From assembly GCA_964591275.1 (NCBI GenBank), contig CAZQAE010000025.1:4777-68776 (forward strand): a stretch of DNA of 64,000 nt, written 5' to 3'. This DNA comes from G963674685 sp964591275 (lineage in GTDB: Bacteria; Lernaellota; Lernaellaia; JACKCT01). The translations under genes and the position numbers were made by a program. The notes beneath the pieces were generated by a model, which was not told where the DNA came from, made no database searches, and saw nothing but the letters and a program-made list of their open reading frames with translations. Below, one piece after another: positions 1 through 7,980 of this stretch; within the stretch, counting starts at the first letter, position 1; the number at the start of each line of letters is the position of its first letter.

Positions 1-624
1 TTCCTCGGCCTCGGCCATATAATGTGTGGTGAGAAAAACGGTCTTTTCTTTGTGGTCGGCCACCCACGACTGAATGTTGTCGCGCACGTTGCGCGCCACG
101 TGCGGGTCCAGGCCCAGCGTCGGCTCGTCGAGGAAGAATATTTTCGGGTCCGTAACAAAGCCCCGAATCAGGTTCATCTTCTGCCGCATGCCCGTGGAGA
201 GCTTGGACAGTTTCGTGTGGAGGTCTTTTTCAAAATCAAAGGCTTTCATGTACCGCGCGGTGCGCTCTTTGACGATGCGTCCGGGAATGCCGTGAAATTG
301 TGAGAACATCCAGATGTTTTCCGCCACCGTGAGTATGCCGTATCCGCTGGACTCGCCGCCGGAGACCATGCTGATGACGCGGCGGACCTTCTGCGTGTCT
401 TTGACAACGTCCAGGCCATCGACATAAGCCTCGCCGCTCGACGGGTACAAAAGCGTGCACAGGATTTTTATCAGCGTTGTCTTGCCCGCGCCGTTGGGCC
501 CGAGAAATCCGAAAATTTCTCCCGGATTCACTTCGATGTCCACGCCGTTGAGCGCGTTCACCTTGTCCTGTTTTCTCTTCTGAAAGGTGCGGACCACCTT
601 TTTCGTCAATATGGCCGGCGGCAT
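1..624 (-). CDS. ABC transporter ATP-binding protein (partial, C-terminus outside window)
   Basis: This is the nucleotide-binding subunit of an ABC transporter, probably an ABC-2/drug or Na+-type exporter. The 208 visible codons show Walker A GPNGAGKT at residues 42-49, the signature LSTGMRQK near 151, Walker B IFFLDEPT near 166 and the H-loop histidine in TTHYM near 200. I chose the ATG at 624 because GGAGA lies 5-10 bases upstream. The reading frame is still open at the window edge, so the C-terminus and any permease gene lie to the left. The substrate cannot be told from this subunit alone. Confidence 0.9.
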   Translation of the reverse strand, partial: MPPAILTKKVVRTFQKRKQDKVNALNGVDIEVNPGEIFGFLGPNGAGKTTLIKILCTLLYPSSGEAYVDGLDVVKDTQKVRRVISMVSGGESSGYGILTVAENIWMFSQFHGIPGRIVKERTARYMKAFDFEKDLHTKLSKLSTGMRQKMNLIRGFVTDPKIFFLDEPTLGLDPHVARNVRDNIQSWVADHKEKTVFLTTHYMAEAEE

Positions 625-902
625 GGGTCGTCTCCAAAAGGCTTAGGACGAAGCTTCGTCGAATGCCTTAAAATCACCTGATCAGCAAAATGCGTCGTGC
701 CGGGCTGTTTTCAGACCCCGCAAAGCAGACGCGTAATATTCACGAGCGTTGCCGGGAGTGTCAAGGCATGGCGCAGACCAGTTTCACAGACTCTTTCAAG
801 GTGCAATCAATGTGTTTTTCTGACAGTGTCGTCGGGTTCTTTCAGCTCAATAACAACTGCCATGGTTTGCTTTATTAAAATCTTTCTGTTACGGGGAGAG
901 AA

Positions 903-1151
903 ATGCTTCGCATGTCGACAATAAATACGTGGATGAATTTGAACAGTGATTCCGTTGTTTCGATGAAATCTTGGATTTCTTTAGAAAATGAACAAGGCCA
1001 AATCGCCATATTTCTTGACAGGAAACTGAAAAAACACGCCATACAAAACGCCAGAGTGCGTGATTGCATCGAAAAGCTCCACGGATATCGTACGGTCCTA
1101 ATTTCCTCGGCGATGATGAGTACGATTGACGTGAGAGAGGAGGCGATGTGA
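903..1151 (+). CDS. Small protein upstream of darT, unknown function
   Basis: This 82-residue protein is not one I recognise. It has a good ribosome site (GGGAGAG about 5 bases before the ATG) and its stop codon overlaps the darT start in ATGTGATG, so the two genes are translationally coupled. It looks helical, with a basic stretch (LDRKLKKHAIQNARVRD) in the middle, and has no signal peptide or membrane segment. Its position suggests a third component or regulator of the DarTG operon, which is inference from context only. It could also be the remnant of a larger gene. Confidence 0.6.
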   Translation: MLRMSTINTWMNLNSDSVVSMKSWISLENEQGQIAIFLDRKLKKHAIQNARVRDCIEKLHGYRTVLISSAMMSTIDVREEAM

Positions 1152-1795
1152 TGCCAGTGCCGAATCCAACGCCGATTTATCGGATCATTCATGTGGATAA
1201 CCTACCTGTAGTTCTTTGTCGCGGTGGAATTCATGCGCCGAAATTGACGCCCAACGACGGCTTGACATACCGCACGATTCACAACGCTGAAATACAGTCC
1301 GTTCGTCAGCAGCGTAGATTGAATTGCGGTCCATGCGGAATTGTCCATGATTATGTGCCGTTTTATTTCGGACCTCATTCGCCCATGCTTTTACAGCTTC
1401 ACACCGGCAGGGTGAAGGGATATCACGAAAGTCAGGAACCGATCATATACCTCGTTTCAACAGTGCAGGCGGTGCAACAAAGCGGACCTGGATTTGTTTT
1501 TTCCGATGGTCACGGAATTGCAGCCTATACGGATTGGTACGACGATTTGTCCCATTTAGACAAAGTAGATTGGAACATGGTTTACCAGCAATACTGGGCC
1601 GACACCATAGACGACATGGATCGCCAACGAAGGAAACAGGCCGAGTTCCTGATTCACCGTTTTTGCGATTGGTCATTGATTTTGGAGGTCGGCGTGATCA
1701 ATGATAAATTTAGGACAAAAGTCGAATCCGTATTTAGCCAGTTTCCCGATGGATTGCGCAGGCCCGTAAATATCCGAAAGGAATGGTATTATTAA
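1151..1795 (+). CDS. darT: DarT-like DNA ADP-ribosyltransferase toxin
   Basis: DarT (DUF4433) toxins use NAD+ to ADP-ribosylate bases in single-stranded DNA, which blocks replication. The 214-residue protein has the family features: an N-terminal IYRIIHVDNLP block, an arginine at residue 52 in the NAD-binding loop, the hallmark VPFYFGPHSPML at 69-80, and the catalytic-type glutamate E165 in KQAEFLIH. Length is normal for the family. The ATG at 1151 is preceded by GAGAGGAGG at 7-base spacing; an in-frame GTG at 1148 is possible but too close. The macro-domain antitoxin gene follows 19 bases downstream, which confirms the type. Family assignment is firm; the exact DNA target is unknown. Confidence 0.92.
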   Translation: MPVPNPTPIYRIIHVDNLPVVLCRGGIHAPKLTPNDGLTYRTIHNAEIQSVRQQRRLNCGPCGIVHDYVPFYFGPHSPMLLQLHTGRVKGYHESQEPIIYLVSTVQAVQQSGPGFVFSDGHGIAAYTDWYDDLSHLDKVDWNMVYQQYWADTIDDMDRQRRKQAEFLIHRFCDWSLILEVGVINDKFRTKVESVFSQFPDGLRRPVNIRKEWYY

Positions 1796-1814
1796 CACGC
1801 AGGAGGGCATCGCC

Positions 1815-2852
1815 ATGATAGAAATCACGCGAGGCAATATTCTCAAGGCTGACGCGGAAGCCCTTGTAAATACGGTCAATTGCGTTGGGCATATGGGAAA
1901 AGGCATTGCGCTACAGTTTAAAAAAGCATACCCCCCCAACGATGAAGCCTATCGCAAAGCTTGTAATGCCAAGGAAGTTAAACCAGGTCGAATGTTTGTT
2001 TACGAAACCGGTTCTTTGCTGAATCCAAAGTATATTATTAATTTCCCAACGAAAAGACATTGGCGTGGGCCTTCGCGCATGGAAGACGTTAAAGCAGGTT
2101 TGAAAGCTCTGAATAAAGAAGTGCGTGAACGTGGAATAAAAACAATAGCCATTCCTCCACTTGGTTGCGGACTCGGAGGCTTGGATTGGAACGAAGTGCG
2201 ACCTCGAATAGAGCAAGCATTTGCAGAGCTCCCAGAGGTAAAAGTTTTGTTATTCGAGCCGCTGGGTACGCCGGAAGCCAACACGATGCCAGTCCGCACT
2301 AAGCGCCCTCATTTAACGGTTGCCCGTGCATTATTTATCAAGTTGATGCAACAGTATTCCGAATTCGCTTACCGATTAACCCTCCTTGAAATTCAGAAGA
2401 TGGCCTATTTCCTTCAGGAGTCCGGGGAGCAGCTTCGGTTGAAATACGAAGAAGGAACCTATGGGCCCTATGCTCATAATCTCAATAAAGTGTTGGAAAT
2501 TTTAGAAGCGCATTACATTCGAGGGTACGGAGACAGCCAAAGGCCGGATGTGGAAATAGAACTTCTACCGGGCGCAGCGGAGGAAGCGGATACCTTCCTT
2601 GCTGACAAGAAAACTTCAAAAGAACGTTTAGAACGGGTAGCCGCTTTGATAAAGGGATTTGAAACGCCGTATGGAATGGAATTGCTCTCTTCGGTTCATT
2701 GGCTTGCAAAGCATCACAGACCCGCAGCCCAGAACTTGGAAATGACTGTTCAACAGCTTCACGCATGGACTGATCGAAAGCGTCGTATGTTCAGAACAGA
2801 TCATGTTGATATTGCGTGGCAACGTTTAGTAGAAATGGGATTCCTGACCTGA
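1815..2852 (+). CDS. darG: DarG-like macrodomain antitoxin (DNA ADP-ribosyl glycohydrolase)
   Basis: DarG reverses DarT modification by removing ADP-ribose from DNA and also binds the toxin. The 345-residue protein has an N-terminal macrodomain (about 1-155) with N22 in NTVNCVGHMGKG, the INFPTKRHWRG segment whose lysine falls at residue 80 (the position of the catalytic lysine known in DarG), and the glycine-rich loop IPPLGCGLGGLDW. The C-terminal half (about 165-345) contains LEIQKMAYFLQ and YGPYAHNLNKVLE, which resemble the Panacea/DUF4065-type fold found in many antitoxins. An AGGAGG-like site precedes the ATG. It forms one operon with darT and the small upstream gene. Confidence 0.92.
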   Translation: MIEITRGNILKADAEALVNTVNCVGHMGKGIALQFKKAYPPNDEAYRKACNAKEVKPGRMFVYETGSLLNPKYIINFPTKRHWRGPSRMEDVKAGLKALNKEVRERGIKTIAIPPLGCGLGGLDWNEVRPRIEQAFAELPEVKVLLFEPLGTPEANTMPVRTKRPHLTVARALFIKLMQQYSEFAYRLTLLEIQKMAYFLQESGEQLRLKYEEGTYGPYAHNLNKVLEILEAHYIRGYGDSQRPDVEIELLPGAAEEADTFLADKKTSKERLERVAALIKGFETPYGMELLSSVHWLAKHHRPAAQNLEMTVQQLHAWTDRKRRMFRTDHVDIAWQRLVEMGFLT

Positions 2853-3067
2853 ATCAAAAAGCCCCATGTCAAGCCGACACAAGAGAAGAGCGTTTATTAT
2901 CGTCATTGAAGAGTATCTGATTTCTACATGCGGCTACTTATGCGGGTAGTGTAAAGCTATTCCCGCTAGCGATGCATCAGCCATTCAGTGTTGATCTACA
3001 ATATCTGGGAAACTTTGATTAAAGAATTTGGGCTTTGCCTTGCGAACCAACAAATGAAAAAAGTGGA

Positions 3068-4018
3068 TTAGCTCTCAACCGCGGACGCGCAGTTGATCTG
3101 GCGGTGGCAGCCGAGTGTGCATTGGCGCATCTGCGTGACCACGTCGGCGTAGGCCTGCGAATCCAGAATATCGTCGATGGATTGCTCGGCGATGTTGCCC
3201 ACCGGCGCGAAGAGGCCGCAAAGCGACACGTCGCCTCGTGCGTCCACGCAGAATCCGAACTCATGCACATTGCAGATTCCCCTGGCCTGGTAGGCGGGGT
3301 CGTCCATCAGAAGCCGCATGGCTCGCAGCGCAGGGAGGGGATTAAGGATTTTGGAAGGCTTTTCACGACGCGCGATAATCTCGTCGATCACGCCAAGGCG
3401 CGCCGCCCGGTTGGGATGCCACAAATCCGGATCATTGAGCCACTCGCCTCCGGCGGCGGGACCGTGCGGGTTCGTGATGAGTTGCAGATAAACTCCCTGG
3501 ATACGGTCGTCATCTTCCAAAGACAAAAGAAAATCCGGCAGCGCGGTGAGGTTCGCTCCCATGACCACGCATATGGCGTTTCGCCGAATGTCCGGCGCGT
3601 TGCCCGTCATGTTGTCCAGCGCTTCTTCGACAAAGCGAAAAGCGTTTTTATTGCCGCGCAATCGGTTGTGCACCGGCGGCGGCCCGTCGATAGACAAGTT
3701 GAAATGCTTCACGCCGGTGACGGCCAGACGCCGGGCGGCTTTCGCATCGATTCCGGCGCCGCTGGAGTTGAAATGCACAACAGCCCCGGCGTGCGTTGCG
3801 GCCTGCACGATCTCGTCCACGCCCCGATGCAGGATTGGCTCGCCCCCGGTGATGACAAATTCAATCCCCGGCGCGCGTGCCGCCAGACCCCGTGCGGCGG
3901 CGATCCACGGCGCCCTGGGCAGTTCCCGCATATCCCGCATCGGCGGCACGAAGCAGAATTTGCATTCGTATCGGCACCGGTTGGTGATGTGGAAGGTGAT
4001 TCTGGGAGTCGGGTTCAT
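3068..4018 (-). CDS. Radical SAM protein with SPASM-like C-terminus
   Basis: This is a 316-residue radical SAM enzyme. The 4Fe-4S motif CX3CX2C is at C15, C19 and C22, followed by the SAM-binding GGEP at 58-61. The C-terminus has a run of cysteines, including C300, C304 and C310, typical of a SPASM or twitch auxiliary-cluster domain. Such enzymes usually modify peptides, proteins or cofactors; the substrate here is unknown and no obvious precursor peptide lies beside it. There is no strong ribosome site, but a TATAAT sits on this strand about 10 bases before the ATG, so the transcript may be nearly leaderless. The gene diverges from the membrane protein at 4118. Confidence 0.85.
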   Translation of the reverse strand: MNPTPRITFHITNRCRYECKFCFVPPMRDMRELPRAPWIAAARGLAARAPGIEFVITGGEPILHRGVDEIVQAATHAGAVVHFNSSGAGIDAKAARRLAVTGVKHFNLSIDGPPPVHNRLRGNKNAFRFVEEALDNMTGNAPDIRRNAICVVMGANLTALPDFLLSLEDDDRIQGVYLQLITNPHGPAAGGEWLNDPDLWHPNRAARLGVIDEIIARREKPSKILNPLPALRAMRLLMDDPAYQARGICNVHEFGFCVDARGDVSLCGLFAPVGNIAEQSIDDILDSQAYADVVTQMRQCTLGCHRQINCASAVES

Positions 4019-4049
4019 GATGAGAGGATTATAGCAGTTTTTCTTCCAA

Positions 4050-4078
4050 TTGTGCTATCGGCGCACTTTTTCTATAAT
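4050..4078 (+). promoter_or_regulatory. Sigma-70-like promoter for the gene at 4118
   Basis: A perfect -10 hexamer TATAAT at 4073-4078 has a partial -35 TTGTGC at 4050-4055, 17 bases upstream. It points at the gene starting at 4118, giving a leader of roughly 35 bases. It lies in the short intergenic space between two divergent genes. The -35 is weak, so confidence is moderate. Confidence 0.4.
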
Positions 4079-4117
4079 CACCGCGAACCAGGGTTTTAAT
4101 TCCCGACGAAGAGAACC

Positions 4118-4546
4118 ATGATCAAACGCAAGACCATCATCGCTTACGTCATTTTCTACGGTGTGCTGATACTCGTTCTGAGCGGCTTTCTCGTGCTCAA
4201 ATTTGGATACTTTATCGGCAACATCGCCCCCGGACAGCAGCGCGTGTTCCAAGCTTCGATTTTCGTCAACAAGCTGTCGGAAGAAAACACGCTCTATTTC
4301 GCGGTGTCGGAAGAAAAACCGATTCAATGGCGGCGCGCTACGGAGGCCGATCCACTGAAAATCGGCGTCGTGAATATTCAGAATTTCGGTTTCTTCATCG
4401 AATACGCCCGGCAACCTCGCTGCACCTTCGACTACAAAGTCGATGCGGCGCCCGGCGCCGCGCCCGGTCGCTACATCTTTAAAATCAAGTTCGACTCCGG
4501 CTATGAATACATCGACAGCCTCGTCGTCCGCAGAAGCTTACTATAA
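4118..4546 (+). CDS. Membrane-anchored hypothetical protein
   Basis: This 142-residue protein has one N-terminal hydrophobic segment (about residues 8-30) after basic residues, so it is probably anchored in the inner membrane with the rest in the periplasm. The remainder alternates polar and hydrophobic residues and ends in a likely beta-rich segment; an IYARQPRCTFDYKV-type strand near the middle holds its only cysteine. I recognise no family. It has its own candidate promoter and stands alone between two genes on the opposite strand. Confidence 0.65.
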   Translation: MIKRKTIIAYVIFYGVLILVLSGFLVLKFGYFIGNIAPGQQRVFQASIFVNKLSEENTLYFAVSEEKPIQWRRATEADPLKIGVVNIQNFGFFIEYARQPRCTFDYKVDAAPGAAPGRYIFKIKFDSGYEYIDSLVVRRSLL

Positions 4547-4592
4547 CAGCGGGCAACACCTTTTAAATTGGTATCCGCTCTAGTTTCCTTCA

Positions 4593-6182
4593 TTATTTTT
4601 CCAACTTCACAAGAAGCTGCAGCGTGAGGCCGCCCTCGGTTTCCTTTTGCGCGATGAGGCCGAAGGCGTGGCGGATTTGATAAAAGGCGTCGAAAACCTT
4701 TGTCGCGTAATGGTCGGGAACACCGCCGCCGGGCGCGTAGGTCGAGGGGTCATCGGGGCGGCCTCTGGCCACGAGAATCATCTCGCTGTCGCGTAAATAG
4801 CTCAATATTTCGCCCGGCTCCACCAATCCCACGGGCAGTTTGCCGATGCCCGCCATCTCGAAAAGATTATCGACCGGAAATAATAGATTCCGCTCCCACA
4901 AGCCCCCCTGTACGCCTTCCGTGAAGGGCGAATCCATGAGCATGACCACGCGCCCGCCCTCGTGTTTGTCCCAAATGGCTTCCACAATGCCCGCCGGGCT
5001 ATCGGCGCCGGATTGCGGACGGGCCACGCCGATTTCCTGAAAGCGGGCATGCAGCATCTCGATGTCCAGGTTGTCAGCCGGCTGCTTCCATGCGTGCCAT
5101 TGCAAAAAACCTACGGAAAGAGCCAGGAGAGCAAAAGCCGCCGCAAAATATTGTTTGCCCGTCAGGCGCCGAACGGACAGCGCCGCCAGCACCGCGCACG
5201 CCGGAACAACCGGAAGAACGTAGCGCGGTGTGAACATGGTGAAAATCATGGGGCATATGATCAAGGGGACTACGAGCCAGGCGATAAGGGCGGAGCTTTT
5301 TCGACCACGCGGCGAGGCGAAGATGCCGACGACGGCGGCGGCGAACAGCGGCGGACCGGCGGCAAAGCTCGCCAGCATGCCCACGTAATCCATAGTATTG
5401 AATGTTCGCGGCTCCATCTGACGGTAGAAATCGGTGATAATTTGCCGGTCGATAAAAAAAGTTTGCATGCGCGGCCAAAGCCAGGTCAGCCCGATCAGGA
5501 TTCCAAAAACGATAGCCGATCCCAGGCACATCATACGTGTTTTTCTCTCGACGCCCGAGTCAGCTTTGGAAAGAGCGGGGATGGCGATGGCGGCAATTGG
5601 CCACGCGATATAGATGGGGAAACTCTGCTTGGTTAATAGTCCCAGTCCCAGCAGTGCGCCAAAGGCGAATGTGAAGCGCTTATGGCAGAAGTTGTCTGTC
5701 ATAAACAACATGGCGACACAGGCGGCAGTGATTGCCGCCAGAGGAAAATCCACCATGTATACGCGGGAGAACCCGTTGAGGCCGGGGGCGGTCATTACCA
5801 GGGCGGCAGCCAGGAGACCGGTGCTTCGTCCTCCAACGCGCACGCCGATGGCATACGTGGATAGCACTATAACGATGATGAAGAGGGCAAAAGAAACGAC
5901 CGGCGCGCCCATGCCGGCATTGAATGCCAGTGTCACGGGCAGCGCCGTGTAATGGATTAGCGGTGGAAAGGCGTTGGCACCCGAATGCGTGAAGAAGGCA
6001 TCGGTCAGGTTTCCGTCAAGGTGCGACAGCCCCCGCCCGAATAAAAGGCTGATACGCGATAGTTCAAGCGGATCATAGATGGCCGACACATCGTCAAAGG
6101 CCAGGATGCCCGCGTTGTAGCCCAGGACCGTAACGAGGATCAGGACTAAAAGGCCAAGTGTTATTCTCGTTTCACGTTTCAT
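4593..6182 (-). CDS. GT39/ArnT-like membrane glycosyltransferase
   Basis: A 529-residue multi-spanning membrane protein with the layout of dolichyl-phosphate-mannose/undecaprenyl-phosphate sugar transferases (GT-C fold). It has an N-terminal membrane helix followed by a periplasmic loop with acidic residues (FDDVSAIYDPLE, about 29-40), about ten further membrane segments, the FSRVYMVDFPLAAI block near residue 140, the LTKQSFPIYIAWP segment typical of the family, and a soluble C-terminal domain. It would transfer a sugar from a lipid carrier to lipid A, glycan or protein in the periplasm. The acceptor is unknown. Confidence 0.8.
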   Translation of the reverse strand: MKRETRITLGLLVLILVTVLGYNAGILAFDDVSAIYDPLELSRISLLFGRGLSHLDGNLTDAFFTHSGANAFPPLIHYTALPVTLAFNAGMGAPVVSFALFIIVIVLSTYAIGVRVGGRSTGLLAAALVMTAPGLNGFSRVYMVDFPLAAITAACVAMLFMTDNFCHKRFTFAFGALLGLGLLTKQSFPIYIAWPIAAIAIPALSKADSGVERKTRMMCLGSAIVFGILIGLTWLWPRMQTFFIDRQIITDFYRQMEPRTFNTMDYVGMLASFAAGPPLFAAAVVGIFASPRGRKSSALIAWLVVPLIICPMIFTMFTPRYVLPVVPACAVLAALSVRRLTGKQYFAAAFALLALSVGFLQWHAWKQPADNLDIEMLHARFQEIGVARPQSGADSPAGIVEAIWDKHEGGRVVMLMDSPFTEGVQGGLWERNLLFPVDNLFEMAGIGKLPVGLVEPGEILSYLRDSEMILVARGRPDDPSTYAPGGGVPDHYATKVFDAFYQIRHAFGLIAQKETEGGLTLQLLVKLEK

Positions 6183-6331
6183 GATGATGAATTTCGACCC
6201 GCTGAACCTTTAGCTTTTAAGCAATGGACAAAGCATCCTAAGGTCTCTTGGATTGAAATAAAAGGGATCACTTATGGCTCCGAGGACTTTTTGACGTATC
6301 TGCTTTTTCTGCTCCAAGCTTGAGAGGGAAT

Positions 6332-6360
6332 AAAAAAAGGCGGGAAAGCCCCGCCTTTTT
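6332..6360 (-). terminator. Bidirectional rho-independent terminator
   Basis: A GGCGGG stem (6339-6344) pairs with CCCGCC (6350-6355) around a short loop. The stem has A-runs on its left and T-runs on its right, so it can end transcription on both strands. On the minus strand it follows the stop codon of the 6379 gene by about 20 bases and would end that transcript. Confidence 0.85.
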
Positions 6361-6378
6361 ATTCGTCAAGTTACTTTT

Positions 6379-6933
6379 TTATTCTGTTTTTGCGTCGGCA
6401 ACGAATCCGGCAGCCTTTTCTTTTAGTCCTTTAAGAACATCCGGCGCCGTTTTGGAGGCCGCTTTGATATTATCCAAGACCCCTTTTGCTTCTTTGAGCA
6501 TCATGGCCTTAGAAGGATCGCTTTTAACCGAGCCAATGAAACCTGTAACGTCGCTGACCAGTTTGGCGCAGCCGGCGGCCATAGGCTCAAGGGCTTTGGC
6601 GGCGGCGGCGACATCGTCTTGCGTTGCCTTGTCGCTTTTCAATACGCCATCGGAGAAATCGAGAATCATGCAACTGGTCGCGGCGGTTTTTGCGATGCCG
6701 TCCCATTGCGCGTCGCCGTATTCTTTATAGCTGTATTTTTTGTCTCCTTTGACTGGATCGAAATCGCCGCCCTCGTAAGATTTCAAATCGCCGGAGGCGT
6801 CGGAGAGCTTCAACTCAATCTCCTTGGCCGTCATGCCTTTGGCTGCTTTTTTGATATCGCCCAGGCCAAAGGCCAGAGCCGCCGTCGCCGTTGCGAAAAC
6901 CAAAATCAGTGCGAGAACAAGAATCTTCCTCAT
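6379..6933 (-). CDS. Secreted helical protein, unknown function
   Basis: This 184-residue protein has a clear signal peptide (MRKILVLALILVFATATA, with AXA-type cleavage after ALA near 21). The mature part is Lys/Ala-rich and probably all helical, with one cysteine in TAATSCMILD and another in AAGCAKLV that could pair. I prefer the ATG at 6933 because AAGGAG sits 8 bases upstream; an ATG at 6939 is too close to that site. A sigma-70-like promoter with an overlapping inverted repeat lies upstream and a terminator follows, so the gene is monocistronic and probably regulated. No family recognised. Confidence 0.75.
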   Translation of the reverse strand: MRKILVLALILVFATATAALAFGLGDIKKAAKGMTAKEIELKLSDASGDLKSYEGGDFDPVKGDKKYSYKEYGDAQWDGIAKTAATSCMILDFSDGVLKSDKATQDDVAAAAKALEPMAAGCAKLVSDVTGFIGSVKSDPSKAMMLKEAKGVLDNIKAASKTAPDVLKGLKEKAAGFVADAKTE

Positions 6934-7004
6934 AGCCATTCTCCTTACTTAAGTTACGGTAAAAATTTCCCCAGTTTGACCCACAAAATTTTCCGCTGAA
7001 TATA

Positions 7005-7029
7005 ATACACTATAAACGAAATAGTGTAT
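7005..7029. promoter_or_regulatory. Inverted repeat, candidate operator
   Basis: ATACACTAT at 7005-7013 is mirrored by ATAGTGTAT at 7021-7029 with a 7-base spacer, a perfect 9-bp dyad. It overlaps the -10 and early transcribed region of the promoter for the secreted helical protein. The size and placement suit a dimeric repressor. No regulator gene is adjacent, so the binding protein is unknown. Confidence 0.5.
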
Positions 7030-7053
7030 AATTTCTGCGTCCCTACTTTTCAA
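7025..7053 (-). promoter_or_regulatory. Sigma-70-like promoter for the secreted helical protein
   Basis: Reading the minus strand, TTGAAA (7053-7048) is followed after exactly 17 bases by TATACA (7030-7025). Both boxes match the consensus well. The -10 lies inside the right arm of the 7005-7029 inverted repeat. Confidence 0.55.
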
Positions 7054-7198
7054 TAACAGAAGTTTACAAAAATCACAATTGCATATAAATTTTGCGCGCC
7101 TTGGGAAACCCCGCCTTTTCTTCCCAGTCCTAAAGCGTATATTGAGAAGACAGATTTTGAGGAGTCCTGGACAAACACGCCCGTTCTGAGGAAATGCT

Positions 7199-7977
7199 TT
7201 GAACTTCGATGATCGATACGACAGGCAGGTGAAATTCTCCCCCTTTGGCGAAAGGGGTCAGCGGCGGCTGGGAAAATCCCGCGTCGTTATCGTAGGCTGC
7301 GGCGGCCTGGGCGCAAACATTCTCAATCTGCTGACCAGGGCGGGCGCGGGGTACATCCGCGTAATTGATGGCGATAAAGTCGAGTCCGGCAATCTTCATC
7401 GGCAGGTTCTTTACACGGAGCGCGACGTCCTGGATGGCGTAAATAAAGCTCAAGTCGCCGTGCAGCGCGTATCGGAGTTCAATTCCGAAGTGATCCTTGA
7501 AGCCAGGGTCGCGCGGCTTTCCGCCCGCAACGCCGACGAACTATTGTCGGACGTTGACCTGATCCTCGACGGAACGGACAATTTTGAATCGCGATACATC
7601 ATCAACGACTTCGCTGTGAAGACAAAAACTCCGTGGATATACGGCGGCGCCGTGGGGTCGAATGCAGCGTGCGCGGTCTTTTCGCCGGGCGGTCCGTGCC
7701 TGCGCTGCCTGTGGCCATATCCTCCGAAGGCTGACCAATTGCCTTCCGGCGCCACGCATGGCGTGATCGCATCGGCGCCGGCGCTGGCGGCTTCGCTGCA
7801 AGTCGCGGCAGCCATGCGAATTTTGGCGGGTCACGATCCACCCCCCGTCTTTTGGAAATCGACGTCTGGAATCAGCAACGCGCATCGGTCACGATCATGA
7901 AAAATCCAGACTGCCTCGCCTGCGTAAAAGGAGTGTATGAATTTCTTGATGCGCCGAATCCGGGAACGGAGGTTTAG
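7199..7977 (+). pseudogene. ThiF/MoeB/HesA-family adenylyltransferase, frameshifted
   Basis: The family activates the C-terminus of a ubiquitin-like sulfur carrier (ThiS/MoaD) or, in peptide clusters, a carboxylate, by adenylation. Visible parts are the nucleotide loop GCGGLG at 33-38, the IDGDKVESGNLHRQ block with its Asp and Arg, DGTDNFESRYIIND, and the first zinc pair CLRC. After a C6 run at about 7844-7849 the frame is off by one: the open frame ends at 7900, but the adjacent frame continues with WNQQRASVTI and the second zinc pair in NPDCLAC, ending at TAG 7975-7977. One extra C would restore the gene. It is either a real recent frameshift or a sequence error. Start TTG at 7199 follows GAGGAA. 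The next gene starts 3 bases after the restored stop, so they were co-transcribed. Confidence 0.8.
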
Positions 7978-7980
7978 ACT

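Noticed and set aside
690..878. Plus-strand open frames before the darTG operon
   Set aside because: Composition and sequence are unlike a protein, there is no ribosome site, and they lie in an apparent intergenic region.
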